Assembly: GCF_000974485.1 (NCBI RefSeq)
Contig: NZ_BBOM01000010.1
Location: 310,001-374,000, forward strand
Source of the DNA: Streptomyces sp. NBRC 109706
Lineage (GTDB): Bacteria; Actinomycetota; Actinomycetes; Streptomycetales; Streptomycetaceae
DNA length: 64,000 bases
Direction: 5' to 3'
In this document: piece after piece, positions 32,274 to 40,318 of the stretch
Layout: the number at the start of each line of letters is the position of its first letter
Numbering within the stretch: position 1 is the stretch's first letter
Position numbers and translations under genes: made by a program
Notes under the pieces: generated by a model
Databases searched by the model: none
What the model was told of the DNA's origin: nothing
The model's input: the letters and a program-made list of their open reading frames with translations, nothing else

Positions 32274-32348
32274 GGATCCGGTTCCAACACATCTGGTTCC
32301 GACAGGTCCGGTCCCAACAGATCCGGTTCCAACAGATCCGGCCCCTGC
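32274..32348. repeat. Five tandem 15-bp repeats upstream of the LLM gene
   Basis: Units begin at 32274, 32289, 32304, 32319 and 32334, with consensus AGATCCGGTTCCAAC. Units 1, 3 and 4 are near-identical and units 2 and 5 more diverged. They fill the spacer between the divergent LLM and GNAT genes, 26 bp from the LLM start codon. If translated they would give five-residue repeats, but neither gene needs them. Confidence 0.85.
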
Positions 32349-32439
32349 GCATCCAGTACGCCGACGACGGTATGCGGGCAGGGTTCCAGCGCGGAGTAAC
32401 CGGTGGCGGGGCGGCGGGCGAATGGCCAGGATCTTCCGC

Positions 32440-33006
32440 ATGCGTTCCTTCCTTGAGACCGATCGACTCACGCTCCGTCCGTTCGCCGAGGACGATCTGG
32501 ACCGGCTGGTGGAGCTGAACAGCGATCCGGAGGTCACCCGCTTCATCAACGGCGGCCGGCCGATCCCCCGGACGACGCTCCGGGCACGCTCCCTGCCCAG
32601 GGTCACCCATATCCACCCGTGCTGGGGAACGCCGGGCTACTGGGTGGCCGAGGAGCGCGCGACGGGCGAGTTCCTCGGCTGGTTCGAGTTCCGCCCCCTG
32701 GTCGATGACAGCCCGGCCGAGGTCGAGCTCGGCTACCGGCTGCGGGCAGCGTCCTGGGGGCGCGGCTATGCGACGGAGGGTTCACTGGCCCTGATCGACA
32801 AGGGTTTCGCCGAGTTGGGGGTGGAACGCGTCACGGCCAACACCATGGCCGTCAACGCGCGTTCCCGCCGGGTGATGGAGAAGTCCGGGCTCTCCTTCGA
32901 CCACGCGTTCACCGGCGACTGGCCGGAGGCGATCCCCGGCTCCGAGCACGGCGAGGTCGCGTATGTGCTCACCCGTGCCGACTGGGCGGCACGTCGGCAC
33001 CCGTAG
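32440..33006 (+). CDS. GNAT-family N-acetyltransferase (RimJ/RimL-like)
   Basis: 188 residues from the ATG with AGGA 8 nt upstream (an ATG at 32422 would add six residues). The N-terminus FLETDRLTLRPFAEDDLDRL is typical of RimJ/RimL-type acetyltransferases. The acetyl-CoA motif lies in LRAASWGRGYATEGSLALID, and NTMAVNARSRRVMEKSGLSF is the conserved C-terminal block. It transfers acetyl groups to an amine of unknown identity, commonly a protein N-terminus, antibiotic or polyamine. It is a stand-alone gene ending before a small terminator shared with the snapalysin gene. Confidence 0.9.
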   Translation: MRSFLETDRLTLRPFAEDDLDRLVELNSDPEVTRFINGGRPIPRTTLRARSLPRVTHIHPCWGTPGYWVAEERATGEFLGWFEFRPLVDDSPAEVELGYRLRAASWGRGYATEGSLALIDKGFAELGVERVTANTMAVNARSRRVMEKSGLSFDHAFTGDWPEAIPGSEHGEVAYVLTRADWAARRHP

Positions 33007-33026
33007 AAGAGGCACCGAAACGGCGA

Positions 33027-33054
33027 CGGTGCCGCCCGCGCGTGGACGGCACCG
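33027..33054. terminator. Small hairpin between convergent GNAT and snapalysin genes
   Basis: CGGTGCCG (33027-33034) pairs with CGGCACCG (33047-33054), 12-nt loop, in the 57-bp convergent gap. Confidence 0.55.
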
Positions 33055-33063
33055 CCGATCCGT

Positions 33064-33642
33064 TCAGTCCCGGGTGAGGACCGGCCCCTGGGGAGCCCCC
33101 TGGGGAGCGACGAACGCGCCCCCGAAGTAGCTCTCGACGGCCGCCCGCTCGGCGGCGTCGGGGTAGGGGTTGACGCAACCGACGCCGGCCGTCGAGCCGG
33201 ACATCAGGCTGCTGCACGGGCCCGGCTTGATGTCCGGCAGGCCGAGGATGTGCCCGAGTTCGTGGGCGGCGATCCGGGTGGTGTCATAGCCCTCGGTCAC
33301 GGCCTGACGGCCGAACCAGACGGTGCCGTTGCCCAGGCTGGTCATCAGCGCGCGCGGCCAGCCGTTGTCGGCGATGATCCGGATGTTGGCGGACTGGCCG
33401 GGCGCCACCGGTTCGAGACGCACCCCGGTGACGCTCTCGTTCCAGATGTCGGCGCCCGCGTGGACGGCGTCGACGAACTCGGCGGCGCCGCTGACGTCAT
33501 AGGTGAGGGTGGTCGCGGCGGCGGACTGCTCGTCGGCGACGGCCTGGCCGCCGGTGAGGATCAACGCGACGCTGGCCAGCAGGGTGACCAGCACCCGGAG
33601 AACCCTTCCGGGGAGTGCCCGTTCGGCTCTGGTGGGGGACAT
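33064..33642 (-). CDS. snpA: Snapalysin-type secreted zinc metalloprotease (M7)
   Basis: 192 residues from the ATG with GGAGG 5 nt upstream. The signal peptide ends near GGQAVA (residue 36). The zinc site is H127-E-L-G-H131-I-L-G-L-P-D137, the HExxHxxGxxD pattern of snapalysin, followed by a Met-turn SSLMSG. Two Cys pairs fit the small single-domain fold. These small neutral proteases are secreted by Streptomyces to degrade milk casein and other proteins. The LysR activator usually found next to snapalysin genes is absent; a GlxA/DJ-1 pair lies upstream instead. Confidence 0.9.
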   Translation of the reverse strand: MSPTRAERALPGRVLRVLVTLLASVALILTGGQAVADEQSAAATTLTYDVSGAAEFVDAVHAGADIWNESVTGVRLEPVAPGQSANIRIIADNGWPRALMTSLGNGTVWFGRQAVTEGYDTTRIAAHELGHILGLPDIKPGPCSSLMSGSTAGVGCVNPYPDAAERAAVESYFGGAFVAPQGAPQGPVLTRD

Positions 33643-33751
33643 CTCAGCCTCCTGTGGGGGGACGATGCGAGACGCGCCATAAGACGTGCTCATGACAGAA
33701 ACCATCTGCCCAGTCACCGCCCGGACCAACCGGCGGGGGCCGTCGGCCGGT

Positions 33752-34384
33752 TCAGCGCCCCCGGCCGCCGGGGGTCGGCAGATAGTCCCTGACCTCCTGC
33801 GGCGCCTTGGCGTAGGAGCCGGAGTCGAACGGCGGCCGCGGATCGTACTCGATCATCAGCTGCGCCGCCTGCGCGGCCACCGGCCCGGACAGTCGCTCGG
33901 CGAGCACCAGCGCCATGTCGATGCCGGAGGAGACCCCGGCGGCGGTGATGACGCGGCCCCTGACCACCACCCGCTCCTCGGTGTAGCGCGCGCCGTGCGC
34001 CTCCAGATCGGCGACCGCGCGGAAGTGGGTGGTGGCGTCGAGACCGCGCAACAGGCCGGCGGCGCCCAGAAGCAACGAGCCGGTGCAGACGGACGTGGTC
34101 CAGCTCGTCGTGGCGTGGATCCGGAGGATCCAGTCGAGGAAGGCGCGGTCGCGCTGGAGCGGCCGGGCACCGGGACCGCCGGGGACCACCAGCACATCGG
34201 CCGAGGAGAAGTCGTCGAACCGGTGGGTGGCCGACAGCCGCAGGGAGTCGGCGCCGTCCGGCACTGGCCCGAGGTCGGCGGCGGGGAAGAAGACCTCGGC
34301 GCCCGGCAGTTGCCGCAGGACCTCATAGGGGCCGATGGCGTCCAGGGTGGTGATGCCGGGGAAGACGGGAATCAGGATGCGCAT
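33752..34384 (-). CDS. DJ-1/PfpI-family protein
   Basis: 210 residues starting MRILIPVFPGITTLDAIGP. The fold is the DJ-1/PfpI class I glutamine-amidotransferase-like domain. The nucleophile-elbow Cys lies in TTSVCTGSLLLGAAGLL, and the oxyanion region in DVLVVPGGPGARPL. Members include isonitrile hydratases and glyoxalase III-like enzymes; this close relative of isonitrile-hydratase-like sequences cannot be given a reaction. It lies 123 bp downstream of a GlxA-type regulator on the same strand, a common pairing in which the regulator controls the enzyme. Confidence 0.87.
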   Translation of the reverse strand: MRILIPVFPGITTLDAIGPYEVLRQLPGAEVFFPAADLGPVPDGADSLRLSATHRFDDFSSADVLVVPGGPGARPLQRDRAFLDWILRIHATTSWTTSVCTGSLLLGAAGLLRGLDATTHFRAVADLEAHGARYTEERVVVRGRVITAAGVSSGIDMALVLAERLSGPVAAQAAQLMIEYDPRPPFDSGSYAKAPQEVRDYLPTPGGRGR

Positions 34385-34507
34385 GATGACGTGGGTGACC
34401 TTTCGGGAAGACCGAGGGGAATCGGCCGACTTGAGTCGGGGACGGGCGGAACAGGGCAAGGAACGAAAGACGCGAAAGGCGGGCGAAAGAGACCTGGCAG
34501 GGTGGCG

Positions 34508-35494
34508 TCAGGCGGGGGTCGGCTGGATCCCGCGCGTGAAGCGCTGCCGGTAGGCCCCTGGGGTGACATGGAGCGTGCGCTTGAAGCTCCGGTGGAAGGT
34601 CTCCACCGTGCCGAACCCACAGGAGCGGGCCACGGCATCGACGGTCATATCGGTGGTTTCCAGGAGCCGCAGGGCCGCCTCGACGCGGGTCGTCTCGACA
34701 TAGGCGGCCGGCGTCCGTCCGACGGAGTCGCGGAAGACCCGGGCGAAGTTCCGCTCGCTCATCCCGGCGCGGGCGGCGAGCGCGGCGACGCTCAGATCGT
34801 GGTCGAGATGGTCGGCGATCCACTCCAGCACCTCACGCAGCGGCGACCTGGCCGGGCGCTGGGCCGCCAACTGCGTGCTGAACTGCGCCTGGTCACCGGG
34901 GCGCTGGACGAACATGACCAGCTGTCGGGCGATCCGCCGGGACAGCTCGGGGCCGTGGTCGTCCTCCACCATGGCGAGAGCCAGATCGATCCCGGCGGTC
35001 ACCCCGGCGGAGGTCCAGACGTTCCCGTCCCGTACGAAGATCGGTACGGGATCGACCGTGACGGCGGGGTGGGCGCCGGCCAGCAGATCGCAGGCGGACC
35101 AGTGGGTGACGGCCCGCCGCCCGTTCAACAGCCCGGCCCGGGCCAGCAGAAAGGCGCCGCTGCAGACGGAGGCGACCCGGCGCGCCCGGCGCGCGGCCCG
35201 GGAGACCCAGTCCACCAGCCGCTCGTCCTCAGCGGCCCGGTGGACTCCCGCGCCGCCGACGGCGATCAGGGTGTCGACCGAGGCGGGGTCGAGCTGTCCG
35301 AGCGTGGCGGTCGTCGCCACGCCGAGGCCCGAGCTGGAGGTGACCGGCCCCGGCTCGGCGGCCACCACCTCGATGGACGTGCCGGGGATGTCCCGGGCCG
35401 CCTGGGCGAACACCTCGTGCGGGCCTGCCAGATCGAGGGCCTGGAACTGCGGGAAGGTCACGAAGACGACGCTGCGCGTGCGGCGATTGGTCAC
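34508..35494 (-). CDS. GlxA-family AraC transcriptional regulator with DJ-1 sensor domain
   Basis: 328 residues from a GTG; a TTG at 35530 is an alternative and neither has a strong ribosome site. Residues about 8-190 are a DJ-1-like domain (FVTFPQFQALDLAGPHEVF, VASVCSGAFLLARAGLL). Residues about 220-320 are an AraC double HTH (DLSVAALAARAGMSERNFARVFR and VAXSCGF-type second helix in ARSCGFGTVETFHRSFKR). Such proteins activate nearby genes in response to a small molecule sensed by the DJ-1 domain. The gene directly downstream also encodes a DJ-1 protein, its likely target. Confidence 0.9.
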   Translation of the reverse strand: MTNRRTRSVVFVTFPQFQALDLAGPHEVFAQAARDIPGTSIEVVAAEPGPVTSSSGLGVATTATLGQLDPASVDTLIAVGGAGVHRAAEDERLVDWVSRAARRARRVASVCSGAFLLARAGLLNGRRAVTHWSACDLLAGAHPAVTVDPVPIFVRDGNVWTSAGVTAGIDLALAMVEDDHGPELSRRIARQLVMFVQRPGDQAQFSTQLAAQRPARSPLREVLEWIADHLDHDLSVAALAARAGMSERNFARVFRDSVGRTPAAYVETTRVEAALRLLETTDMTVDAVARSCGFGTVETFHRSFKRTLHVTPGAYRQRFTRGIQPTPA

Positions 35495-35598
35495 CCCACG
35501 ATTCTGGGCGGGACCCGATCGTGGCGGCAATGACCTTGTTATGACGATTCCTGCCAGCCCCGGCCGTCCTGCGGTGGCCAGGGGCGGCGAACACGGAA

Positions 35599-35636
35599 CG
35601 GCGGGAGCCGCGCCCCGTGGGGCCCGACTCCCGCCG
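35599..35636. terminator. Hairpin terminator downstream of the aldo/keto reductase gene
   Basis: CGGCGGGAG (35599-35607) pairs with CTCCCGCCG (35628-35636) around a GC-rich 20-nt loop, 23 bp past the minus-strand stop. Confidence 0.65.
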
Positions 35637-35659
35637 CTTCTGGGACTTCGCCCGGGCGC

Positions 35660-36649
35660 TCAGCCCAGGTGGCCCTCGATCTCGGCCAGTTCCTCGTCGC
35701 TGAAGTCGAGCCGGTGGATGGCGCCGACGCTGTCCTCCAGCTGCTTGACGCTGCTGGCGCCGACCAGGGCCGAGGTGACCCGACCGCCGCGCAGCACCCA
35801 GGCGATGGCCATCTGGGCGAGCGTCTGACCACGGCGCTCGGCGATCGCGTTCAGTGCCCTGACCTTGTCCAACTTCTCCTGGGTCAGGCCGTCCTTGGTG
35901 AGGAACGGGCTGGAACCCGCGGCACGCGAGCCCTCCGGGACGCCGCCCAGATAGCGGTTAGTGAGCAGGCCCTGGGCGAGCGGCGAGAAGGCGATGGAGC
36001 CGGCGCCGACCTCGTCGAGGGTGTCCAGCAGACCGTCCTCGACCCAGCGGTTGAACATCGAGTAGGACGGCTGGTGGATCAGCAGCGGGGTGCCCAGCTC
36101 GCGGAGGATACGGGCCGCCTCGCGGGTCTGCTCGGGCGAGTAGTTGGAGATGCCGACATAGAGCGCCTTGCCCTGGCGCACCGCGGAGTCCAGCGCGCCC
36201 ATGGTCTCCTCAAGCGGAGTGTCCGGGTCGGGGCGGTGGGAGTAGAAGATGTCCACATAGTCCAGGCCCAGCCGGCCGAGGCTCTGGTCCAGGCTGGAGA
36301 GCAGGCCCTTGCGGGAGCCCCACTCGCCGTAGGGGCCGTCCCACATGAGATAGCCGGCCTTGGTGGAGACGATGATCTCGTCGCGGTAGGGGCGCAGGTT
36401 CCTGGCGAAGAGCCGGCCGAAGTTGGCCTCGGCGGCGCCGGGGGGCGGGCCGTAGTTGTTGGCCAGATCGAAGTGGGTGACCCCCAGGTCGAAGGCGCGG
36501 CGGAGGATAGCGGCCTGCACGTCGAGGGGCCGCTCGTCGCCGAAGTTGTGCCAGAGCCCGAGGGAGACGGCGGGCAGCCTCAGTCCGCTGCGGCCGGAAC
36601 GACGGTAGGACATGTCCTGGTAGCGGGAATCCGCGGCGACATAGGTCAC
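35660..36649 (-). CDS. Aldo/keto reductase (YghZ/MgrA-like)
   Basis: 329 residues from a GTG with GAGGA upstream. The TIM-barrel signature GVTHFDLANNYGPPPGAAEANFGRLF carries the catalytic Asp and Tyr. VSTKAGYLMWDGPYGEWGSRK, DYVDIFYSHRPDPDTPLEETMGAL and the NADPH-binding tail VRGGRV/TSALVGASSVKQLEDSV follow. The sequence fits the L-glyceraldehyde-3-phosphate reductase (YghZ) branch, which detoxifies aldehydes with NADPH. It is monocistronic between the GlxA gene and the ABC exporter. Confidence 0.9.
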   Translation of the reverse strand: MTYVAADSRYQDMSYRRSGRSGLRLPAVSLGLWHNFGDERPLDVQAAILRRAFDLGVTHFDLANNYGPPPGAAEANFGRLFARNLRPYRDEIIVSTKAGYLMWDGPYGEWGSRKGLLSSLDQSLGRLGLDYVDIFYSHRPDPDTPLEETMGALDSAVRQGKALYVGISNYSPEQTREAARILRELGTPLLIHQPSYSMFNRWVEDGLLDTLDEVGAGSIAFSPLAQGLLTNRYLGGVPEGSRAAGSSPFLTKDGLTQEKLDKVRALNAIAERRGQTLAQMAIAWVLRGGRVTSALVGASSVKQLEDSVGAIHRLDFSDEELAEIEGHLG

Positions 36650-36760
36650 GATGCGTCCTCGATCGATTCGGTGTGAAGAGTCCGGTTCAGGCTGGACCGC
36701 CGAGTATCGTCACACGCGGCGGCAACGGTGGGCAACCGGCCCCCATGCGCCTCCGCGCCC

Positions 36761-37588
36761 TCAGAGCTTTCGTTTGAAGACCCACACCGAGAGCGGGGCG
36801 AAGACCGCCGCGATGGCGACGGCCCAGGCCAGCGACTTGAGCACGGGGGCGGCGACGGCACCGCCCAGCATCAGCCCGCGGCAGGCCTCGGCCAGGATGC
36901 TGACCGGGTTGATGTCCACAAACGCCTGGAGCCAGCCGGGCATGGTGTCGGTGGGCACGAAGACATTGCTGACGAAGGTGAGGGGGAAGAGCGCGGTGAA
37001 GCCGAAGATCTGCACCCGCTCGGCGTCCTTGGCCAACAGGCCGACCAGCACGGCGACCCAGGAGAAGGCCAACGCGAACACCAGCAGCAGCACCACGGCG
37101 GCCAGCATGCCGATCGGGCCGGGAGAGCCCAGCCGGAAGCCGAGGATCAGCCCCACGACGAAGACCAGCAGGATCGACCACGCCTGTTTGACCTGATCGG
37201 CCGCGATCCGGCCGGCCAACGGGGCCCAGCGGGCGATGGGGAGCGAACGGAGTCGGTCGAACACCCCCTTGGTGAGATCGGTGTTGAGGCCCTGCCCCAC
37301 ATAGAGCGTGACGAACAGCATGTTCATCACGATCATCCCGGGGAGCATGAAGGTGAGGTAGTCGTGCACCGAGCCGGCGATCGCGCCGCCGAACACATAG
37401 GTGAACAGCAGCACGAACATGATCGGTTGGATGCTGAAATCGCTCAGCTCGAACGGGTTGTGCCGCACCTGGACGAGGGTGCGCCAGGCCAGGGTGAGGC
37501 TCTGTCGCACCCCTTCGGCCAGGCCCACCCGGGCGCCGGGCTCGGCGCCCGCACCGGACGGGCCCCGGGGGGCCGCTTCGCTGGTCAA
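36761..37588 (-). CDS. ABC-2 type exporter permease (DrrB-like)
   Basis: 275 residues from a TTG, supported by GGAGG 7 nt upstream and a TTGA overlap with the stop of the ATPase gene. Six membrane segments; the family block is SIQPIMFVLLFTYVFGGAI, followed by LPGMIVMNMLFVTLYVGQGLNTDLTKGVFDRLRSLPI. FVPTDTMPGWLQAFVDINPVS is the conserved DrrB end region. Together with the DrrA-like ATPase it forms an exporter, perhaps for a hydrophobic metabolite. No biosynthetic gene cluster is adjacent, so a general resistance role is likely. Confidence 0.92.
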   Translation of the reverse strand: MTSEAAPRGPSGAGAEPGARVGLAEGVRQSLTLAWRTLVQVRHNPFELSDFSIQPIMFVLLFTYVFGGAIAGSVHDYLTFMLPGMIVMNMLFVTLYVGQGLNTDLTKGVFDRLRSLPIARWAPLAGRIAADQVKQAWSILLVFVVGLILGFRLGSPGPIGMLAAVVLLLVFALAFSWVAVLVGLLAKDAERVQIFGFTALFPLTFVSNVFVPTDTMPGWLQAFVDINPVSILAEACRGLMLGGAVAAPVLKSLAWAVAIAAVFAPLSVWVFKRKL

Positions 37589-38670
37589 CGTGGAGCCTCC
37601 TCGCTCGGGCCGCGCCTCCGCTCGGGGGCGCCGGTGGCCGACGGCATCCCCTGCCCGCGGCCGGGTCCCTCCCCCTCGCTCGCCTTCCCCGCCTTCCCCG
37701 CCTCCCCCGCCTTCTGGTCACCCTTGTCGCCCTCGTCGCCCCGGGCCGGACGACCGGTGAGACCGAGGAAGACCTCGTTGAGGCTGGCGCCGCGCAGCGC
37801 CAACTCCGTGACCCGCACCCGGGCGTCGTCCAGCCGGCGCACCACGGCGGGCAGCACATCGGGATCGCTGATCGGCACGGTGACGAGGGCGCCCTGCACC
37901 TCCGGATCGGCACCGGCCAGCTCGGCGACGGTGCGTCGGACCAGCGGCAGCTGGTCGGCGTCCTCGGGACGGACCGCGAGGGTGCTCCCGCCGGCCTTCG
38001 CCTTCAACTCCTGTGGCGTGCCCTGGGCGATCAGCCGACCACGGTCGATCACCACGATGGTGTCGGCGAGTTCGTCCGCCTCGTCCAGATACTGCGTGGT
38101 CAGCAGCACCGTGGTGCCTTCCGCGACAAGCTCCCGGGTCAGCTGCCACATCTCGGTGCGGGCACGGGGGTCGAGGCCCGTGGTCGGCTCGTCCAGGAAG
38201 AGCACCGGTGGCCGCCCCACCAGACTGGCCGCCAGGTCCAGCCGGCGCCGCATGCCTCCCGAGTAGGTGCCCACGGCCTGATGGCCGGCCTCGGCCAGCC
38301 CGAAGCGCTCCAGCAGCTCCTCGCCCCGCTGCCGGGCGACCCCGCGCCGCAGGCCCAGCAGACGGCCGATCAGCACCAGGTTCTCGATGCCGGTGAGTTG
38401 CTCGTCCACCGAGGCGTACTGCCCGGTGAGGCCGATCAGCCGACGGACCCGATGGGCGTCGCGGCAGACGTCGTGGCCGTGCACACTGGCCCGCCCGGAG
38501 TCGGGCCGGAGCAGGGTGGCCAGCACCCGGACCACCGTCGTCTTCCCCGCGCCGTTGGGGCCGAGCAGACCGAGCACGGTGCCGGGCCGGACCCGGATGT
38601 CGACCCCGTCCAGCGCGGTGGTGCCGCCGAAGCGCTTGACCAGCCCCTCGGCCCAGATGGCGTGCTCCAT
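37585..38670 (-). CDS. Daunorubicin-resistance-type ABC exporter ATPase (DrrA-like)
   Basis: 361 residues; GGAG precedes the ATG. Walker A GPNGAGKTT, a Q-loop in LTGQYASVDEQLTG, signature YSGGMRRRLDLA and Walker B VLFLDEPTTGLDP are diagnostic of the DrrA subfamily. The C-terminal extension ends in a Lys/Gly/Glu-rich low-complexity tail of about 50 residues (DEGDKGDQKAGEAGKAGKA) not typical of DrrA. It is transcribed with the permease, the two genes overlapping by 4 bp. Confidence 0.93.
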   Translation of the reverse strand: MEHAIWAEGLVKRFGGTTALDGVDIRVRPGTVLGLLGPNGAGKTTVVRVLATLLRPDSGRASVHGHDVCRDAHRVRRLIGLTGQYASVDEQLTGIENLVLIGRLLGLRRGVARQRGEELLERFGLAEAGHQAVGTYSGGMRRRLDLAASLVGRPPVLFLDEPTTGLDPRARTEMWQLTRELVAEGTTVLLTTQYLDEADELADTIVVIDRGRLIAQGTPQELKAKAGGSTLAVRPEDADQLPLVRRTVAELAGADPEVQGALVTVPISDPDVLPAVVRRLDDARVRVTELALRGASLNEVFLGLTGRPARGDEGDKGDQKAGEAGKAGKASEGEGPGRGQGMPSATGAPERRRGPSEEAPR

Positions 38671-38731
38671 GCGCGCTCCTTCCGAGCCCTTCCACTATGC
38701 GGTTGTCCCGGGGGCGGCCGCGACCGGAGGA

Positions 38732-39397
38732 TCACCTGGACGCGGCCGAACGTATGCCGAGGGTGAGCAGCACCAGGGCGCTGACCCGGGCGATGGCCGT
38801 GCGTGTCCTGGGGCTGTCCATCAGCCGTCTGGCGCCGGTGATCAGCGCGGTCCACAGCAGCAGCCAGCCGGCTATCAGCGTGGCGTGCACGCTGACCAGC
38901 AGCACCAGCTGTCCGGCGAAGGAGCGGTGGGGATCGAGGAACTGGGGGACCAGCGTCAGATAGATGGCGGCGGCCTTGGGATTCAGCACATTGCCCAGCA
39001 GGGCCTGGGCCCAGGCGGACGAGCCGAGCGGACGGGACAACCTCCTCGGGAGCGAGCGCGCGGGGCGCATGGTCGGTGGGCGAGGATCCGGGGGAGCGTG
39101 CGGGCGGATGTGTGGGCGAGGGGCAGCCGAACGCCAGGTCCAGACGGCGAGGGCCACCAGATAGGCCGCGCCCAGCAGGCGGAGCGTGGTGTACGCCTGG
39201 CTGGAGCGGGCGATCAGGGCGGAAAGCCCGACGAGCGCCAGCGCGCCATGGACATAGAGCCCGCCGACCGTGCCGGCGATGACGGGAATCGCCTGCCGCC
39301 GGCCGCCGGCGCCGACATGGCGCGTCAGCAGGGCCAAGCTGGCACCCGGGGTGACGACCAGCGGCAGCACCGCCATGGCGAAGCCGACAGCCGCCAC
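38732..39397 (-). CDS. LysE/RhtB-family exporter
   Basis: 221 residues from a GTG placed 9 nt after the metallophosphoesterase stop; an ATG at 39376 is an alternative. The N-terminal FAMAVLPLVVTPGASLALL keeps the family TPG motif. LGNVLNPKAAAIYLTLVPQF is the conserved second block (NPK). About six membrane segments. An insert of roughly 40 Pro/Arg-rich residues between helices 3 and 4 (about 95-130) is unusual for this compact family. It probably exports an amino acid or other small amine. It is cotranscribed with the metallophosphoesterase and divergent from a CGNR-type regulator. Confidence 0.82.
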   Translation of the reverse strand: MAAVGFAMAVLPLVVTPGASLALLTRHVGAGGRRQAIPVIAGTVGGLYVHGALALVGLSALIARSSQAYTTLRLLGAAYLVALAVWTWRSAAPRPHIRPHAPPDPRPPTMRPARSLPRRLSRPLGSSAWAQALLGNVLNPKAAAIYLTLVPQFLDPHRSFAGQLVLLVSVHATLIAGWLLLWTALITGARRLMDSPRTRTAIARVSALVLLTLGIRSAASR

Positions 39398-39405
39398 CGA
39401 AGGGG

Positions 39406-40149
39406 TCAGGACACCACCCGGAAGTGCGTGGTCAACCGGCGGTCGTCGTCCAGCACATGGAAGGCGAGGCCGGGAGGCGCGGCTCTGTCTGCCGGATCGT
39501 CCGACTCCCAGGGCATGCGCAGCGTCCATGTGACGGCGGGGGCGACCACCACGGGGACGCCGGCGAAGAGGGAGACGGCCGCGGTGTGCGCATGGCCGGT
39601 GAGCAGGGCCACCACCTGTGGATGGGCGGCCAGCAACTCCGCCAGCTCCTCCGTGTCGCCCAGGCAGGAGCCGTCCGGCAGCGGATGGTGCAACGCCACC
39701 GGCGGCTGGTGGAAGGCGATCAGCGCGGGGACACCGGGGCCGAAGGCGGTGAGCGTGGCGTCGATCCAGGAGACCGTCTCCGGGGCCAACCACCCCTCGT
39801 TCCGGCCCGGGATGGTGGCATCGCACATCAACACGACCGCGTCTCCCACGCGGTGCGCCCGATTGATCGGGCCGGGCTCGGCCGCCTCCCCCAGCAACAC
39901 CTCGCGGTAGGCGCGGCGTTCGTCGTGGTTGCCCGGGCAGCACAGCACCGGGAACGGGGCGGTCAGCAGGCCGGCGGCCTCGCGATACTCCTCCGGGGCG
40001 CCGTGGTCGGCGATATCGCCCGTGACCAACAGGGCGTCCGGAGCGGTGGGCAGCGCCCGCAGATGGTCCATCACCCGAAGGGCGCGCTCGGTGGATCGCG
40101 CGGTGCCGTCCAGATGGAAGTCACTGAGCTGTGCCAGCAGAAGGGCCAT
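39406..40149 (-). CDS. Calcineurin-like metallophosphoesterase (CpdA-like)
   Basis: 247 residues, cytoplasmic. The five metal/phosphate motifs are in order: LSDFHLDG (DxH), LLVTGDIADHG (GDxxD), CCPGNHDERR (GNHD), LIAFHQPPV and VALLTGHAHTAA (GHxH). The arrangement and length match the CpdA branch of cyclic-AMP and related phosphodiesterases. It is the first gene of a two-gene operon with a LysE exporter. A perfect 14-bp inverted repeat sits 24 bp upstream. The true substrate is unknown. Confidence 0.9.
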   Translation of the reverse strand: MALLLAQLSDFHLDGTARSTERALRVMDHLRALPTAPDALLVTGDIADHGAPEEYREAAGLLTAPFPVLCCPGNHDERRAYREVLLGEAAEPGPINRAHRVGDAVVLMCDATIPGRNEGWLAPETVSWIDATLTAFGPGVPALIAFHQPPVALHHPLPDGSCLGDTEELAELLAAHPQVVALLTGHAHTAAVSLFAGVPVVVAPAVTWTLRMPWESDDPADRAAPPGLAFHVLDDDRRLTTHFRVVS

Positions 40150-40172
40150 GAGCCCTCCCCCCTCTCGAAGTT

Positions 40173-40207
40173 CTTCTCACGGTAAATTTCCTCTTTACCG
40201 TGAGAAG
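40173..40207. promoter_or_regulatory. Perfect 14-bp inverted repeat in the divergent CGNR / phosphoesterase spacer
   Basis: CTTCTCACGGTAAA (40173-40186) and TTTACCGTGAGAAG (40194-40207) are perfect arms with a 7-nt spacer. TTTACC (40194-40199) and TAGACT (40218-40223), 18 nt apart, could be the promoter of the CGNR gene, so the right arm would include its -35. This is a strong candidate operator for that regulator, controlling both directions. Confidence 0.75.
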
Positions 40208-40318
40208 CAATCTAGACTAGACTCGTGACCCAGCGCAACCACCCCGGCGGATAAAGTGACACATCGTGATCCACAGGGGTTCCTGGCGGCGCGAACGACG
40301 AGCGGAGAGGAAGGGGCG

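Noticed and set aside
32249..32332. Upstream start giving the LLM enzyme a 28-residue repetitive leader
   Set aside because: The leader is encoded mostly by the 15-bp iterons, is not part of the LLM fold, and the GTG at 32248 has a far better ribosome site.
28454..32518. Plus-strand ORF of about 1350 codons opposite the GMC and LLM genes
   Set aside because: It lies antisense to two confidently identified genes; composition is typical of a GC-rich shadow frame.
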